From Holothuria scabra (lineage: Eukaryota > Echinodermata > Holothuroidea > Aspidochirotida > Holothuriidae), in assembly GCA_037179385.1 (NCBI GenBank), contig CM074179.1, positions 2,356,001 to 2,420,000 on the forward strand: a stretch of DNA of 64,000 nucleotides, read 5' to 3'. A model generated the notes under the pieces. The model saw only the letters and a list, made by a program, of their open reading frames with translations. It was not told the origin of the DNA and searched no databases. Position numbers and translations under genes: made by a program. Below are positions 63,925-64,000 of the stretch, in pieces (within the stretch, counting starts at the first letter, position 1; each line of letters opens with the position of its first letter).

Positions 63925-64000
63925 TTGCACATGGAGTAGGGAAAACAAGCCAGTGAGCCACAACTGGAAAAAAGGTTGTGGCTGGCTTGACTTTAACCAA
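63925..64000 (+). mobile_element. SINE family 1, cut by window edge
   Basis: aacaagccagtgagccacaa, then ctggaaaaaaggttgtggct and ggcttgactttaacca. The window ends before its tail. Confidence 0.65.

Overview
The window comes from an animal nuclear genome: AT-rich DNA with short GT-AG exons in kilobase-scale introns, and a dense load of tRNA-type SINEs, MITEs, minisatellites and retroelements. The best guess is an invertebrate deuterostome, possibly an echinoderm. The main reason is an intact Ty3/Gypsy element with integrase encoded before reverse transcriptase, an order known from the deuterostome Gmr1-like lineage. The species cannot be fixed from sequence alone.

One host gene accounts for nearly all the real coding sequence. 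From about 7.9 kb to past the right edge, 31 plus-strand exons join without a phase break into one open frame of 3,941 nt (about 1,313 codons). The protein matches the Cabin1/Hir3 family: the calcineurin-binding TPR protein that is also the largest subunit of the HIRA-UBN1-CABIN1 histone H3.3 chaperone. The start codon lies in an unidentified upstream exon. The C-terminal part, including the calcineurin/MEF2-binding tail known in vertebrates, lies beyond the window.

Layout: 0.4-6.0 kb is a 5.5-kb hAT-like element without transposase that carries younger insertions (a TTAA MITE and a tRNA-derived SINE with a TTATG tail). 7.9-26.2 kb holds exons 1-10 with SINEs and MITEs in the introns. 26.2-35.2 kb is one intron with a 29-bp minisatellite split by a very young 6.64-kb LTR retrotransposon on the minus strand. 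35.2-41.5 kb holds exons 11-12 around a decayed Penelope-like element, also antisense to the gene. 41.9-63.3 kb holds exons 13-31 with 26-, 30- and 19-bp minisatellites, a fold-back MITE, a truncated LINE and a decayed tandem triplication of the end of exon 29.

The host gene and the mobile elements are separate stories. Both larger coding retroelements lie in introns, antisense to the host gene. Two SINE-like families end in the same (CTAA)n-type tail as the LINE fragment, which suggests that a LINE of that kind moved them.
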